A stretch of DNA of 64,000 bases from Pyrinomonadaceae bacterium (GCA_014380365.1 JACMJZ010000013.1:124001-188000), one strand, 5' to 3'. Positions 1 to 9,249 are shown, counted from the stretch's first letter. The notes: a model not told the origin generated them from the sequence alone. Numbers and translations: made by a program.

Positions 1-728
1 CGATCGGTTTTGTTCGCAAACGAACCGTGCACCATGAGTGGATGATGAAACGCGGCCTCGCCTTTCTTGAGTTCGATCGCAACTGGACGAAACTGCACCT
101 TTTGTTCATCTGTCAGGACCTCTTGAATCGCCGTCATGTCATCGACCAGTCCGGTAACCGGCAGCAGGTCCCATTGATGGCTTCCGGGAACATAGTGGAG
201 GCAGCCGTTGGCAATGGTGGAATCGTCAAGACCGATCCAACATGACAGGTGGGCCATGGGAATAGTTCTCGTCCAGTAAGAATAATCCTGGTGCCACGCC
301 ACCACTCCGCCATGACGAGCGGGCTTGTAGAAAATCTGATCGTGCCAGAAGCGTACCGGACCACCGAGCAATTGCGACGCGAGGATAGTGAACGACGGGC
401 TCCACAGTAAGTCGTGAAAGCCGGGGGCGACGCGCCACGCGCCTAGTGCATGAAAGAGCGTGCGGGATGGATCGCCGGATTCGTTCGAGTTGTACTCGTA
501 AAAGAGCGAGCGTCCGGGATGCGCGGGGTCTGCAAGCTGATCAAGCTCGGCTCGCAACGCTTCTGTCTGTTCATCGGTGAGAAGCTTAACGCCGGCGAGG
601 TAACCGTGCGCGTGATAGAAAGCAACCTGCTCAGCTGAGAGACGGAAACACTTCGAATCCAGATCGCTTTCCTGGGACGCAAACAAATTCCCGATAGGCT
701 GATGGTAAGTTGACAAATCTTCATTCAT
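1..728 (-). CDS. Phytanoyl-CoA dioxygenase (PhyH) family protein, 3' end cut by window
   Basis: The minus-strand frame is open from ATG at 728 to the window edge (242 codons, no stop). The translation begins [13 protein letters not shown]. It carries the Fe(II)/2-oxoglutarate dioxygenase signature of the PhyH family: the HxD pair at H146-Q-D148 (WHQDYSYW), PGSHQW near residue 185, and the distal iron ligand H234 in HHPLMVHGS. Family members hydroxylate small molecules using Fe(II), 2-oxoglutarate and O2; the substrate cannot be told from sequence. ATG at 724 lies in another frame and gives no sensible protein. An inverted repeat separates it from the next gene. The missing C-terminus should be short, since PhyH proteins are usually 250-300 residues. 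Confidence 0.85.
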   Translation of the reverse strand, partial: MNEDLSTYHQPIGNLFASQESDLDSKCFRLSAEQVAFYHAHGYLAGVKLLTDEQTEALRAELDQLADPAHPGRSLFYEYNSNESGDPSRTLFHALGAWRVAPGFHDLLWSPSFTILASQLLGGPVRFWHDQIFYKPARHGGVVAWHQDYSYWTRTIPMAHLSCWIGLDDSTIANGCLHYVPGSHQWDLLPVTGLVDDMTAIQEVLTDEQKVQFRPVAIELKKGEAAFHHPLMVHGSFANKTD

Positions 729-754
729 TAGAGGCGCATCGGAACATTACGTAA

Positions 755-832
755 CGCAAACTGTTAGCTTGCGGCCGGTTGGGTTCGTCCATGCTAAACG
801 CCAGGAGACCGGACGCAAACTAACAGTTTGCG
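755..832. repeat. Inverted repeat (24-nt arms, 30-nt loop)
   Basis: Arms at 755-778 and 809-832 match at 22 of 24 positions when one is reverse complemented; the core is CGCAAACTGTTAG. It abuts the stop codon of the hydrolase gene at 833. It could act as a bidirectional terminator or be a REP/MITE-like dispersed element. I saw no second copy of this core in the window. Confidence 0.7.
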
Positions 833-1816
833 CTACTTCACACCTTTGAGGCCATCGATCACGAGTCGGGCGATGGTCGGAATGACTTCGCGTTCCCTGG
901 CGTGGTCTGACGTAAACGTCGCCAGCACAAACTTCGCACCATCCGGCAGCTCGACATAGGCCACGTCATGCCGGGTAGTACTTGTCCAGCCCGCTTTGGA
1001 CCAGAGCCGCGCACCTTTCACATCTCGAAGCGCAAGGCCGGTAAAGCCATGAGCCTGGTCGTCAGCGTCGGTGCTGGTTCCTGAGTAATCGCGTCTCAGA
1101 AGATCCATCATCTGCGTGCTGCGCGCGCGGGTAACCGACTTTCCAGTCGCAATTTCCATCATCAAGCGGGCAGTCGCGTCAGTGGTTAGTTTGTTGCGAT
1201 TCTCCCCCTTAGGCCCGCGCGAAACCTTCTCCCGCCCGTAAGCGTCTTCGCAAAACGTCTTCTGGTTCGTGTTGATATTCGTGTAGCCGAGCGAGGTGAA
1301 GTAGCGGTTGACGGCATCGCGCCGGTATTGCCACTTCTTCATCTCCTCCGGCGGCAACTCGTAGCCGCCGGTGGCACGCGAAAGCACGTCGACGATGTAC
1401 TGCGTGGCTTCGTTTGAAGAATCAACGATCATGTCTTTCAAAGCCCGGCGAAGCTCGGGTGTATCCTCGATCTTTTTGTCTTCGAGCCAACGATGGGTGG
1501 CGGCAAGGAAGAATAGTTTCACCACGCTGGCCGGGTAAACTCTTTCATTACCGCGGAAACTAGCAGTAACGGGATGCTGGGGATCGCGCAGGTCGATCAA
1601 GGTGATCGAGAGTTGTTTTTCCTCGAGTCTTTTATCAGCGAACTTGGCCAGCGTCGCTTTCGCAGTTTCATCAACGAGCGACTGCAAGCTGCGCGCCGGC
1701 GTTCGAGTGGGCCAGAGCGTGGCTTTCGGTTGCGCCGGCACTATCGTATTTAGGAGGCTGACTAAAAGACATAATCTGCAAATGGCTCGCAAGCAGTTTC
1801 TTTGTCTTGTTTTCAT
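833..1816 (-). CDS. Class A beta-lactamase-like serine hydrolase, secreted
   Basis: 327 residues with an N-terminal signal-like hydrophobic segment (about residues 10-28). The penicillin-interacting fold is indicated by the nucleophile motif S97-V-V-K100 (YPASVVKLFF), S133-S-N135 in the place of the SDN triad, and K274-A-G276 in the place of KTG. Both second and third motifs depart from true beta-lactamases, so a peptidase or esterase of the beta-lactamase 2 family is as likely as antibiotic hydrolysis. It would act in the periplasm. A second, more canonical class A protein lies at 30291-31199. The start is the first ATG before the signal peptide. Confidence 0.8.
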   Translation of the reverse strand: MKTRQRNCLRAICRLCLLVSLLNTIVPAQPKATLWPTRTPARSLQSLVDETAKATLAKFADKRLEEKQLSITLIDLRDPQHPVTASFRGNERVYPASVVKLFFLAATHRWLEDKKIEDTPELRRALKDMIVDSSNEATQYIVDVLSRATGGYELPPEEMKKWQYRRDAVNRYFTSLGYTNINTNQKTFCEDAYGREKVSRGPKGENRNKLTTDATARLMMEIATGKSVTRARSTQMMDLLRRDYSGTSTDADDQAHGFTGLALRDVKGARLWSKAGWTSTTRHDVAYVELPDGAKFVLATFTSDHAREREVIPTIARLVIDGLKGVK

Positions 1817-1842
1817 CGTTGGTCATTTCCCTGCAGGTTCCT

Positions 1843-1923
1843 AAGCAGAAGCCCGACCGTAAGGGAGGGCTCTCTTTTGTAACGAAGGCAAACCGGGCCG
1901 TTGCTGCGCGCGGGCTTCTGCTT
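1843..1923. repeat. Dispersed inverted repeat, 'GCCCGACCGT' family copy 1
   Basis: Perfect 13-bp arms AAGCAGAAGCCCG (1843-1855) and its reverse complement (1911-1923) enclose GCCCGACCGTAAGGGAGGGC. Related sequences occur at 45528-45629 and 60431-60503, so this is a dispersed family. It lies between a minus-strand and a plus-strand gene. Confidence 0.75.
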
Positions 1924-1929
1924 CGGTCA

Positions 1930-1958
1930 TTGTGTCAATTCTTTATTTGGATTATAAG
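1930..1958 (+). promoter_or_regulatory. Possible sigma70-type promoter of the APC permease
   Basis: TTGTGT (1930-1935), a 17-bp spacer and TATAAG (1953-1958) stand just before the ATG at 1967. The transcript would have almost no leader, so translation would be leaderless or use the AAGG at about 1956-1959. The match is weak and unverified. Confidence 0.3.
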
Positions 1959-1966
1959 GCACGACA

Positions 1967-3274
1967 ATGGAAAACGTATCAGAAGAAGGATTGGTCCGAG
2001 GCATCCGGCGCTGGGACCTCGTGGGCGTGGTTATCAACGGCGTGATTGGCGCTGGAATATTCGTACTCCCGGCAAGAACCTTTGGCCTGATTGGCAGCTA
2101 CAGTCTGATCGCGTTTGTCATCTGCGCGTTCGTCGTTGTCTTGATAATTCTTTGCTTCGCTGAAGTCAGCAGCCGGTTTACTGAAACGGGTGGACCGTAC
2201 CTTTACGCCCGCACGGCCTTCGGTCCGGCAATCGGATTTCAAGTCGGTTGGATGAACTGGCTGGCGAGAATAACCGCCTACGCCACAAACTGTAACTTGC
2301 TTGTTGTTTACCTTAGCTTCTTTTGGCCGGCTGCAGGTTCAGGCCTACGGCGCGCTGCCGTCATCACGAGTCTTACTCTGATCCTGACGCTGATAAACTA
2401 CCTCGGAGTTCGCGATGCAGCGATTACAAGTAACGTCTTCATGGTCGCAAAACTTCTGCCCCTCATCTTGTTCATTGCTGCCGGATTGTTTTTTCTGACT
2501 CCTGCCAACTTCACTCTCGGCGCGGTGCCTTCTTATGGATCGTTTTCCACTGCGGTGTTGCTGCTGGTCTACGCCTTTACCGGATTCGAGAATGCCACTG
2601 TGCCAACCGGTGAGATCGAAAATCCACGCCGCAATCTGCCCCTGGCGATTCTGATTGCCGTTGCGATCGTCACGGTTATCTACATTCTGATTCAGGCGGT
2701 CTCGATTGGCACACTACCTAACCTGGGTGGCACCGAGAGACCACTCGCGGATGCGGCGCGCATGTTTCTGGGGCCGGTGGGAGCGTCAATTATCGCTGCC
2801 GGCGCGATCACTTCGATCATTGGCAATCTCAACGTAAACCTGCTGACATCGCCGCGGATTCCCTTCGCGATGTCTACCCGCGGAGAGCTCCCTAGAATTC
2901 TCTCTGCAGTTCATTCGAAGTTTCGCACTCCATATGTTTCGATTATCGTGTCGGGTATTTTGATGCTGGCGCTAACGCTCTCCAGTTCACTGATCTACGC
3001 GCTCACTGTCAGCACTATCGCTCGCCTGCTGGCGTATGCCGCCACCTGCGTTGCCCTTCCGACATTGCGGCGCCAGCGCAACGCCCCGCCGGCGCACTTC
3101 ACGGTGCCCGGTGGCACAGTCATCAGTGTGGTTGCCGTCCTGCTCTCGATATGGTTGCTTTCGAACAGCACCTACCTCGAAGCGCGCGATTCAGCAATCG
3201 TGATCGCTGTCGGCTTTGTAATCTACTTTCTGTATCGCACGCTCAATCGGAGAAAAGTGCGCCCAGCCGCTTGA
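1967..3274 (+). CDS. APC-family amino acid permease
   Basis: 435 residues, almost wholly hydrophobic with about 12 membrane segments. The first helix has the substrate-binding signature of the amino acid-polyamine-organocation superfamily, VINGVIGAGIFVLP (residues about 19-32), followed by the conserved AEVSSRFTETGGPYLY segment after helix 2. ENPRRNLP after helix 6 is also typical. Such proteins exchange or cotransport amino acids across the inner membrane; the substrate is not predictable here. The gene stands alone on the plus strand and ends 17 nt before the convergent gene at 3292. Confidence 0.9.
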   Translation: MENVSEEGLVRGIRRWDLVGVVINGVIGAGIFVLPARTFGLIGSYSLIAFVICAFVVVLIILCFAEVSSRFTETGGPYLYARTAFGPAIGFQVGWMNWLARITAYATNCNLLVVYLSFFWPAAGSGLRRAAVITSLTLILTLINYLGVRDAAITSNVFMVAKLLPLILFIAAGLFFLTPANFTLGAVPSYGSFSTAVLLLVYAFTGFENATVPTGEIENPRRNLPLAILIAVAIVTVIYILIQAVSIGTLPNLGGTERPLADAARMFLGPVGASIIAAGAITSIIGNLNVNLLTSPRIPFAMSTRGELPRILSAVHSKFRTPYVSIIVSGILMLALTLSSSLIYALTVSTIARLLAYAATCVALPTLRRQRNAPPAHFTVPGGTVISVVAVLLSIWLLSNSTYLEARDSAIVIAVGFVIYFLYRTLNRRKVRPAA

Positions 3275-3291
3275 AAGATTTTGGTGACTCC

Positions 3292-4236
3292 CTATCTCCT
3301 CCGGCGCACCGTGCGCAGCTGTGCAATTCTGCCTTGAACGGCTTCCGTCAGGATTTCTATCTCCTCGGAGTTGTAATTAGCGGCGCGAAATGCGTCTCTG
3401 ATTTGGCCCTTGCTCAAGCGCGACAACCAACCTCCCAACCACCGCGCCTGCGCTACGGTTATGTTCGCGAAGATGCTCCCCATCTTGCCGGCGTAGCGAA
3501 ACTTGACTAGGTTACCCTCGACACCTTCGACGAACTTCGCTTTTTCAAAATCTTCCGGATCGTTGCGGCTACGGGTAATCGTCCAAAGAATAGGCAGCCC
3601 ACCCGTCTTGCCAAAGGTGGCACCAAGATCACTGACGACGTAACGCAGCCTCCTGGTTCCCTTCACCTGGATGATCTCGTTGTTGGAATCTTTAATGTCC
3701 CAGTTTTCCAGGAACAGCATCATTATCTTGAGGCCCTGAAATTCGCGTTTGCCGACGAGTGGATTCTGCTCCCATTTCCATTCATCGAGTCGCTTTTCGC
3801 CTCCCGGTCGAGCTTCCAGCCTCACGTCTTCAAAGGTTCCCTTTCCGGGGATGGTTAGCCGGGGAACGAGATAATTCACTTCGGTTTCATATCCGACTGC
3901 CCACAATAGTCGCACCGCCGCGACCTCTGATTGAGCTTCCTTTCCGATCTTTGCCACCCACTCGCGACCGGCGCCGTCGCGTATACGATATTTTGTTCCT
4001 GAGTACCCTCCCTTATCTTCTTCCAGAAATGTGATTCGCCGGAGGTCCGGTTTCATCGCCGAGCCGCCTGGACCGAAGTGCAAGTTTCGCGATCGAATGT
4101 CGGTCGGGGCTCTCCATAAGACCGGCACACCCGGCGGCAATTTTTTCGTCTTCTGCGCTTCTGCCAGCGAGAATGGGATCAACAGCAATGCTACGGCCAG
4201 TGCGGCCTGCGTAAGATGCGGTCTCTTTTTCAGCAT
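3292..4236 (-). CDS. Secreted protein with protein-kinase-like catalytic motifs, function unknown
   Basis: 314 residues from ATG 4236, chosen over an upstream TTG at 4254 because GGAG lies about 8 nt before it. Residues 1-27 form a signal peptide ending near AEA. The mature part has, in kinase order, WVAKIG (K96, like the VAIK lysine), E104 in a following helix, D180-I-K182-D-S-N185 (like the HRDLKPEN loop) and D203-L-G205 (like DFG). The C-terminal third is alpha-helical with a basic tail. No HRD histidine and no clear glycine loop are seen. This suggests an atypical kinase fold in the periplasm or outside the cell. I do not recognise a named family, and the kinase call is inference from motif order. 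It is convergent with the permease and divergent from the glcD fusion. Confidence 0.6.
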   Translation of the reverse strand: MLKKRPHLTQAALAVALLLIPFSLAEAQKTKKLPPGVPVLWRAPTDIRSRNLHFGPGGSAMKPDLRRITFLEEDKGGYSGTKYRIRDGAGREWVAKIGKEAQSEVAAVRLLWAVGYETEVNYLVPRLTIPGKGTFEDVRLEARPGGEKRLDEWKWEQNPLVGKREFQGLKIMMLFLENWDIKDSNNEIIQVKGTRRLRYVVSDLGATFGKTGGLPILWTITRSRNDPEDFEKAKFVEGVEGNLVKFRYAGKMGSIFANITVAQARWLGGWLSRLSKGQIRDAFRAANYNSEEIEILTEAVQGRIAQLRTVRRRR

Positions 4237-4435
4237 TTCCAGGACTCCGTTCAAGATTAGTGTAGATATGCAACGTTTGGACTGGGGGGATCCGAGCGGG
4301 TAAGCATTTCTTCGGCGGGGGTTGATTGACAGCGAATCTTACAGCTAACCCGGTGACGCTCGCAAACGGGCGCCGTGGTCCATCTTCGTGTCTCGAGGTT
4401 GCAGGATAAGGCTTTACGGAAAGACAGCGAGCGTG

Positions 4436-7366
4436 ATGTATCATTGCTTTTCCAAATCAGACCAGAGAAAGCCGGAGCACCTGGATACAGTCGTCGAAAA
4501 TCTGCGAACAATAGTAGGGCGCGACAACGTCTTATCTGAGCCCGACGAGCTACTCGTCTACGAGTGCGACGGGCTGCCGCAGCACAAGTATCGCCCCAGC
4601 GCTGTCGTCTTCCCCTCATCCACTGAACAAACTTCTGAAGTCATGCGCGTGTTGGCCCAGGCAGGTGTGCCCTTTACGCCGCGCGGGGCCGGCACCGGGC
4701 TATCTGGTGGAGCGCTAGCGCTGAATCAGGGCGTGGTGATCGAGATGGCGCGCATGCGCAAGATTTTGAAAGTGGACGAGGTTAACCGGATAGCGGTCGT
4801 TCAACCCGGCGTCGTCAATGCACACGTTTCGCGCGCGGTAGCTTCGCTCGGATTGCATTACGTTCCCGATCCTTCGAGTCAACCTACCTGCACAATCGGC
4901 GGCAACATCGCTGAGAACGCCGGGGGAATTCACTGCTTGAAATATGGCACTACTACAGACCATGTGATGGGACTGCGGGTAGTTCTGGCAGGTGGCGAGG
5001 TTGTGGATCTTGGCGGCGCGGGCGCTGAACAACCGGGATACGATCTGCTTGGCGCCTTCATTGGCTCCGAAGGAACGTTTGGTATTGCAACCGAAGCGAC
5101 CTTGCGACTCGTCTCTATCCCGCCCGCGGTGCGCACGATGCTGGCGGAGTTTGCGGAAGTCAACGCGGCCAGTCATGCGGTGTCCGCAATCATCGCCTCG
5201 GGAGTTATGCCGGCAGCCTTGGAAATGATGGATCGCGAAATCATTCGCGCGGTCGAGGCCAGTGTGTTTGCTGCAGGGTTACCTCTTGACGTCGGCGCCG
5301 CGCTGCTCATCGAACTTGATGGCATTGAAGCGGGGCTCGATGATGAAGCGGAACGAGTTAAGAGCGTCTGCCTCAAGTATGGCGCGCGGAGTTGTCGTTC
5401 GGCCCGAGATGAAAACGAGCGGAAGAAACTTTGGGCTGCCCGCAAAGGCGCCTTCGGAGCAATCGGACGCATCTCGCCGGACTCGATGATTCAGGACGCG
5501 GTGGTGCCGCGCTCGCGGCTACCTGAGGTGCTGAATGACGCCTACAGCATCGCCGCGAAGTATCAACTGCGGATTGCCAATGTGTTCCATGCGGGTGACG
5601 GCAACCTTCATCCGTTGATCTGTTTCGACTCACGCTCGGCCGTTGAAGTTCATAACGTGAAGGAGGCGGGACGCGAGCTGATGGAAACTTGCGTGCGCGC
5701 TGGGGGCAGTATTACGGGAGAGCACGGCGTCGGCTTCGACAAGCGCGAGTTGTTGTCGTTGATATTTTCCGAAGCCGACATGGATGTCATGCTGGGCGTG
5801 CGCCACGCGTTTGATCCGACGGGCCTGTGCAATCCCGGCAAGATCATCCCCATGCTGCGCGGTTGCGGCGAAGCCCGCGCTGTCCAGTCCAACGTCCAAA
5901 GTCCAAAGTCCAATGTCTTATCAGAACCCCGACCCGTCGGGGTAGCGACCGGGTCACCAGCGCCGTCCCGAGTCCAAAGTCCAAAGTCCAAGGTCCTCTC
6001 AAAATACTTTGATCCTGAATCCGCGAAGGTGCAGCTAGCTTCGATTGTGGGCGCAGAAAACATCTCCGCGTCGCCGAGTCTCCGCCTCTCTCCGTCTCCG
6101 CTCACCGTCACCCCAGGCTCGATCGATGAAGTCTGCGAAGTGATGAAACTCGCCTCGCGCGAAGGTTGGGGAGTTGTCCCGGCGGGTGCAATGACCTGGC
6201 TGGATGCTGGTCAGCCTTTGGAACGTGCGAACATCATCGTCAGTACTCAACGATTGAATCGCATCATCGAACACGAGCCAGCCGATCTCGTGGCGATCGC
6301 GGAAGCGGGCGTCACGCTCAAGGACTTCAACGCAGTGCTGTCTCAAAAAGGACAGTGGCTGCCGATTGATCCGCCGGATGCTATTGATAGAGGCCACGCA
6401 ACCATCGGCGGCGTGGTCGCAACCGGGCTCGCGGGCGCTCAACAGTTCGGTTACGGCCCGCCCAGGAAGCACGTCATCGGAATGAAAGTGGTAATGGCGG
6501 ACGGCAGGCTTATCAAAGTAGGCGGGCGCGTGGTGAAAAATGTTGCCGGCTACGATCTGTGCAAACTATTCACCGGCAGCTATGGCACCCTCGGAATTAT
6601 TGTCGAACTGAATTTCAAGCTTCGCCCACTTCCTTTTGAAACGAGAACCATCATGGCGGGAGGCGCGCGTGAAGACCTTCTGGCGGGCGCGCGGCAAGTA
6701 ATCGACGACCGGCTCTTCCCCGTTGCCGTCGAGCTTGTTTCGCCACGCCTTGCCATGGAATCTCAATGGTCAGACGGAACGGATCATTTGCTTTTGATCC
6801 GGTTTGCAGGTTCTTTGAGCGCGGTCGCGCAACAAGCCAGCAGCGCCAGGGAGTTGCTGGGTGAGATTCAAAGTCGACAATCGCACCGCGTTGAACCAGA
6901 CGACGCGAACATATGGCAGTCGCTGGCAGCTCTGCCGCTTCGATGCCGCGACGATCTAGTTTGGAGAATTGGATTGCGACCGGGAGACTTAAGTTTGTTT
7001 CTGGCGGAAATGGATCAGAGAAACGATCCAGAACTAAGGTGGCACGCTGGCGTCGGTGACGGCCGCACTCGTGTTGTCGAACGCTCGCGGCAAAACGATA
7101 ATGAGCCTGCAGTACTTCTAAAGGAGACTGTCGCGCGCATCGAAGCGTTGCGAGCCAGCGCCAGGAACCTCGGGGGTGCGCTGATTATTGAGCAGGTGCC
7201 GCAGGAGTTAAAACACTTAGTGACCGCCTGGGGAAACCTGGGCCCAGCTATCGGCCTGATGCAGCGAGTGAAAAACGAACTCGATCCGGATGGCATCCTT
7301 TCGCCCGGGCGCTTTGACTTTGAAACTATGTCTCGCTCTCATTCACACACGGCTTCAGCCGGGTGA
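4436..7366 (+). CDS. glcDE: Glycolate oxidase GlcD-GlcE fusion (two FAD-linked oxidase modules)
   Basis: 976 residues from ATG 4436; this start leaves 43 residues before YECDGL, as in E. coli GlcD, while ATG 4388 would add 16 unmatched residues. Residues about 1-480 are GlcD: PRGAGTGLSGGAL and DPSSQPTCTIGGN in the FAD-binding PCMH domain, then the FAD-oxidase C domain with HAGDGNLHP and GEHGVGFDK. Residues about 560-976 are GlcE: IGGVVATGLAG, GGRVVKNVAGYDLCKLF, ending near LSPGRFDF. GlcD and GlcE are separate subunits in E. coli; together with GlcF they oxidise glycolate to glyoxylate. The linker (about residues 487-523) is built from intergenic-type repeats, and the last 12 residues come from another repeat. 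GlcF follows at 10187 after an interruption of 2.8 kb. Confidence 0.9.
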   Translation: MYHCFSKSDQRKPEHLDTVVENLRTIVGRDNVLSEPDELLVYECDGLPQHKYRPSAVVFPSSTEQTSEVMRVLAQAGVPFTPRGAGTGLSGGALALNQGVVIEMARMRKILKVDEVNRIAVVQPGVVNAHVSRAVASLGLHYVPDPSSQPTCTIGGNIAENAGGIHCLKYGTTTDHVMGLRVVLAGGEVVDLGGAGAEQPGYDLLGAFIGSEGTFGIATEATLRLVSIPPAVRTMLAEFAEVNAASHAVSAIIASGVMPAALEMMDREIIRAVEASVFAAGLPLDVGAALLIELDGIEAGLDDEAERVKSVCLKYGARSCRSARDENERKKLWAARKGAFGAIGRISPDSMIQDAVVPRSRLPEVLNDAYSIAAKYQLRIANVFHAGDGNLHPLICFDSRSAVEVHNVKEAGRELMETCVRAGGSITGEHGVGFDKRELLSLIFSEADMDVMLGVRHAFDPTGLCNPGKIIPMLRGCGEARAVQSNVQSPKSNVLSEPRPVGVATGSPAPSRVQSPKSKVLSKYFDPESAKVQLASIVGAENISASPSLRLSPSPLTVTPGSIDEVCEVMKLASREGWGVVPAGAMTWLDAGQPLERANIIVSTQRLNRIIEHEPADLVAIAEAGVTLKDFNAVLSQKGQWLPIDPPDAIDRGHATIGGVVATGLAGAQQFGYGPPRKHVIGMKVVMADGRLIKVGGRVVKNVAGYDLCKLFTGSYGTLGIIVELNFKLRPLPFETRTIMAGGAREDLLAGARQVIDDRLFPVAVELVSPRLAMESQWSDGTDHLLLIRFAGSLSAVAQQASSARELLGEIQSRQSHRVEPDDANIWQSLAALPLRCRDDLVWRIGLRPGDLSLFLAEMDQRNDPELRWHAGVGDGRTRVVERSRQNDNEPAVLLKETVARIEALRASARNLGGALIIEQVPQELKHLVTAWGNLGPAIGLMQRVKNELDPDGILSPGRFDFETMSRSHSHTASAG
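5894..5990. repeat. Repeat cluster inside the GlcD-GlcE linker
   Basis: Two identical 19-mers GTCCAAAGTCCAAAGTCCA at 5894-5912 and 5972-5990 flank the palindrome ACCCCGACCCGTCGGGGT (5926-5943). The same palindrome with one base changed is inside GlcF at 10747-10764. These look like intergenic repeats, yet they stay in frame within the coding region. Confidence 0.8.
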
Positions 7367-7458
7367 GGTTGGGAGCTGAAACTTTCGGAAACCGTTTAAA
7401 CGGTTTCCCGCGATTGACGCACTTGTACACAACGGGCTGAAGCCTGGTGTGAATGAGA
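7337..7458. repeat. Dispersed inverted repeat with a 22-bp perfect palindrome
   Basis: Arms at 7337-7360 and 7435-7458 match at 22 of 24 positions (TCTCATTCACAC...GGCTTCAGCC). Between them lies a perfect 22-bp palindrome at 7387-7408, built on AAACCGTTTAAACGGTTT. The left arm codes for the last residues of the GlcE module. A related element with AACCGTTTCAACGGTTT is at 49960-50096. Confidence 0.8.
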
Positions 7459-7494
7459 TTCAGAAACACGAAGGACCCAAAGGCGAGAAAAATT

Positions 7495-9249
7495 ATGAAA
7501 CTAAGACAGCGGCTCCGGCTTCGCATGGTTTGCACGTTTGCCATCGCGCTTACATTCCTGGTCTCGCCAGTCGGCGTGCTACAGCAGCAGGTAGTTCACG
7601 CTGCGTCGCGTGAACCAGTACGCGCGAAGCACGGCATGGTCGCCTCGACAAATGAGATTGCTTCTAAGGTGGGCGTCGACATCATGAAACGCGGCGGCAA
7701 CGCCGTCGATGCCGCGATCGCTGTTGCGTTTGCGCTCGCCGTTACGCATCCGGCTGCCGGGAATCTCGGCGGCGGCGGCTTCATGATGATTCGCCTTAAG
7801 AACGGTAAGACCACGGCGATCGACTATCGCGAAATGGCGCCAGCTGCTGCAACTCGCAACATCTATCTGGACAAGAATGGCAACCTGATAGAGGGCGAAG
7901 GTGGCTCGCTGGTAGGCTATCGCGCTGCGGGTGTCCCGGGCACAGTGCGCGGCATGGCCCTGGCGCTGGAGAAATATGGCTCGGGAAAATTCTACTGGCC
8001 GCAACTCATTTTGCCGGCTATGCATTTGGCTCGAGATGGTTTCGTGGTTAACCGTGCGCTCGCGCGTTCGCTGCGCGGCAGCAGTGATTACCTTTCGCAG
8101 TATCCGGAAACGAAACGCATCTACCTGAACAACGGCAAGTTTTACAACGAGGGCGACATTTTCCGGCAACCCGACCTGGCCGCGACGTTTGCCCGGTTAT
8201 ATAAGTCGGGCCCAAACGAATTCTACGGCGACCAAACGGCACGGATGATAGTGGACGACATGAAACGCCATAACGGCCTCATCACGATGGCCGACATGGC
8301 CGCGTATGAGGCGAAAGAACGCCAGCCTGTGCGCGGGCGCTATCGAGGTTACGAAGTTGTCTCGATGCCGCCGCCTTCTTCGGGTGGTGCCGTGCTGATC
8401 GAGATGCTCAACATTCTGGAGGGGTACGAACTTGGCAAGATGGAATCATCATCCTCTGAACGCTATCACCTGATGACGGAAGCAATGCGTCGGGCGTTTG
8501 CCGACCGGGCCGAGTTTATGGGTGACAGTGATTTCGTCAAGGTTCCCGTCGCCGGCTTGATTGACAAGACCTATGCGACGAAACTTCGGAGCAGCATTAA
8601 CCTCCAGCGCGCGTCGCCTAGTGTGGAAATTCACGCCGGCCAACCCACCGGTTATGAATCGGAAGACACCACTCACTTCACCGTCGTTGATGCGGAAGGC
8701 AACGCAGTGGCGAATACCTATACGCTAAACAATTCCTACGGCTCAGCGGCGACTGCGAAAGGCACGGGGATTCTTCTGAACGACGAGATGGACGACTTCG
8801 CCGCAAAACCGGGAACGCCAAACATGTATGGCTTGATCCAGGGTGAACGCAACGCGGTCGCGCCGCGCAAGCGTCCACTGTCGGCAATGACGCCAACCTT
8901 CGTCTTGCGCAAGGACGGCAGTCTTTGGTTTACGGTCGGCAGCCCCGGCGGACCGACAATTATCAACACCGCGCTCTGCGTTATCACCAACGTCGTCGAC
9001 TACGGCATGAACATTCAACAGGCGATCGACTTCCCCCGCATTCATCATCAGTGGCTGCCTGATGAGCTGGTGTTTGAACCTCATGGTCTGTCGGGCGACA
9101 CGCAGAAGGCGCTCCAGTCGCTCGGCCACAAGCTCGCGAGGCCTCGCTACCTCGGCGACGCGGAAGGAATCATGATTGAAGAGAAAACCGGCGTGCGACT
9201 GGGAGCTACTGACCCGCGAAGGAGCGATGGGCTGGCGGTTGGATATTGA
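7495..9249 (+). CDS. ggt: Gamma-glutamyltransferase (glutathione hydrolase), secreted
   Basis: 584 residues from ATG 7495. An upstream ATG at 7453 adds 14 polar residues derived from the repeat, so the start directly before the signal peptide (MKLRQRLRLRMVCTFAIAL) is preferred. The N-terminal region has KHGMVASTNEIASKVG and GGNAVDAAIA. The self-processing site is D-T392-T-H-F, where T392 becomes the nucleophile of the small subunit, followed by NSYGSAA and the glycine-rich VGSPGGPTI. The enzyme cleaves gamma-glutamyl bonds of glutathione and related peptides in the periplasm. It sits between glcDE and glcF without an obvious metabolic link. Confidence 0.92.
   Translation: MKLRQRLRLRMVCTFAIALTFLVSPVGVLQQQVVHAASREPVRAKHGMVASTNEIASKVGVDIMKRGGNAVDAAIAVAFALAVTHPAAGNLGGGGFMMIRLKNGKTTAIDYREMAPAAATRNIYLDKNGNLIEGEGGSLVGYRAAGVPGTVRGMALALEKYGSGKFYWPQLILPAMHLARDGFVVNRALARSLRGSSDYLSQYPETKRIYLNNGKFYNEGDIFRQPDLAATFARLYKSGPNEFYGDQTARMIVDDMKRHNGLITMADMAAYEAKERQPVRGRYRGYEVVSMPPPSSGGAVLIEMLNILEGYELGKMESSSSERYHLMTEAMRRAFADRAEFMGDSDFVKVPVAGLIDKTYATKLRSSINLQRASPSVEIHAGQPTGYESEDTTHFTVVDAEGNAVANTYTLNNSYGSAATAKGTGILLNDEMDDFAAKPGTPNMYGLIQGERNAVAPRKRPLSAMTPTFVLRKDGSLWFTVGSPGGPTIINTALCVITNVVDYGMNIQQAIDFPRIHHQWLPDELVFEPHGLSGDTQKALQSLGHKLARPRYLGDAEGIMIEEKTGVRLGATDPRRSDGLAVGY

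Noticed and set aside
4257-4619. Minus-strand frames of 120 and 143 codons before the glcD fusion
   Set aside because: They overlap the start of glcD and read as low-complexity Arg-rich sequence.
5894-5990. Two identical 19-mers that could suggest a CRISPR-like array
   Set aside because: Only two copies, no regular spacers, no cas genes, and they lie within an open coding frame.
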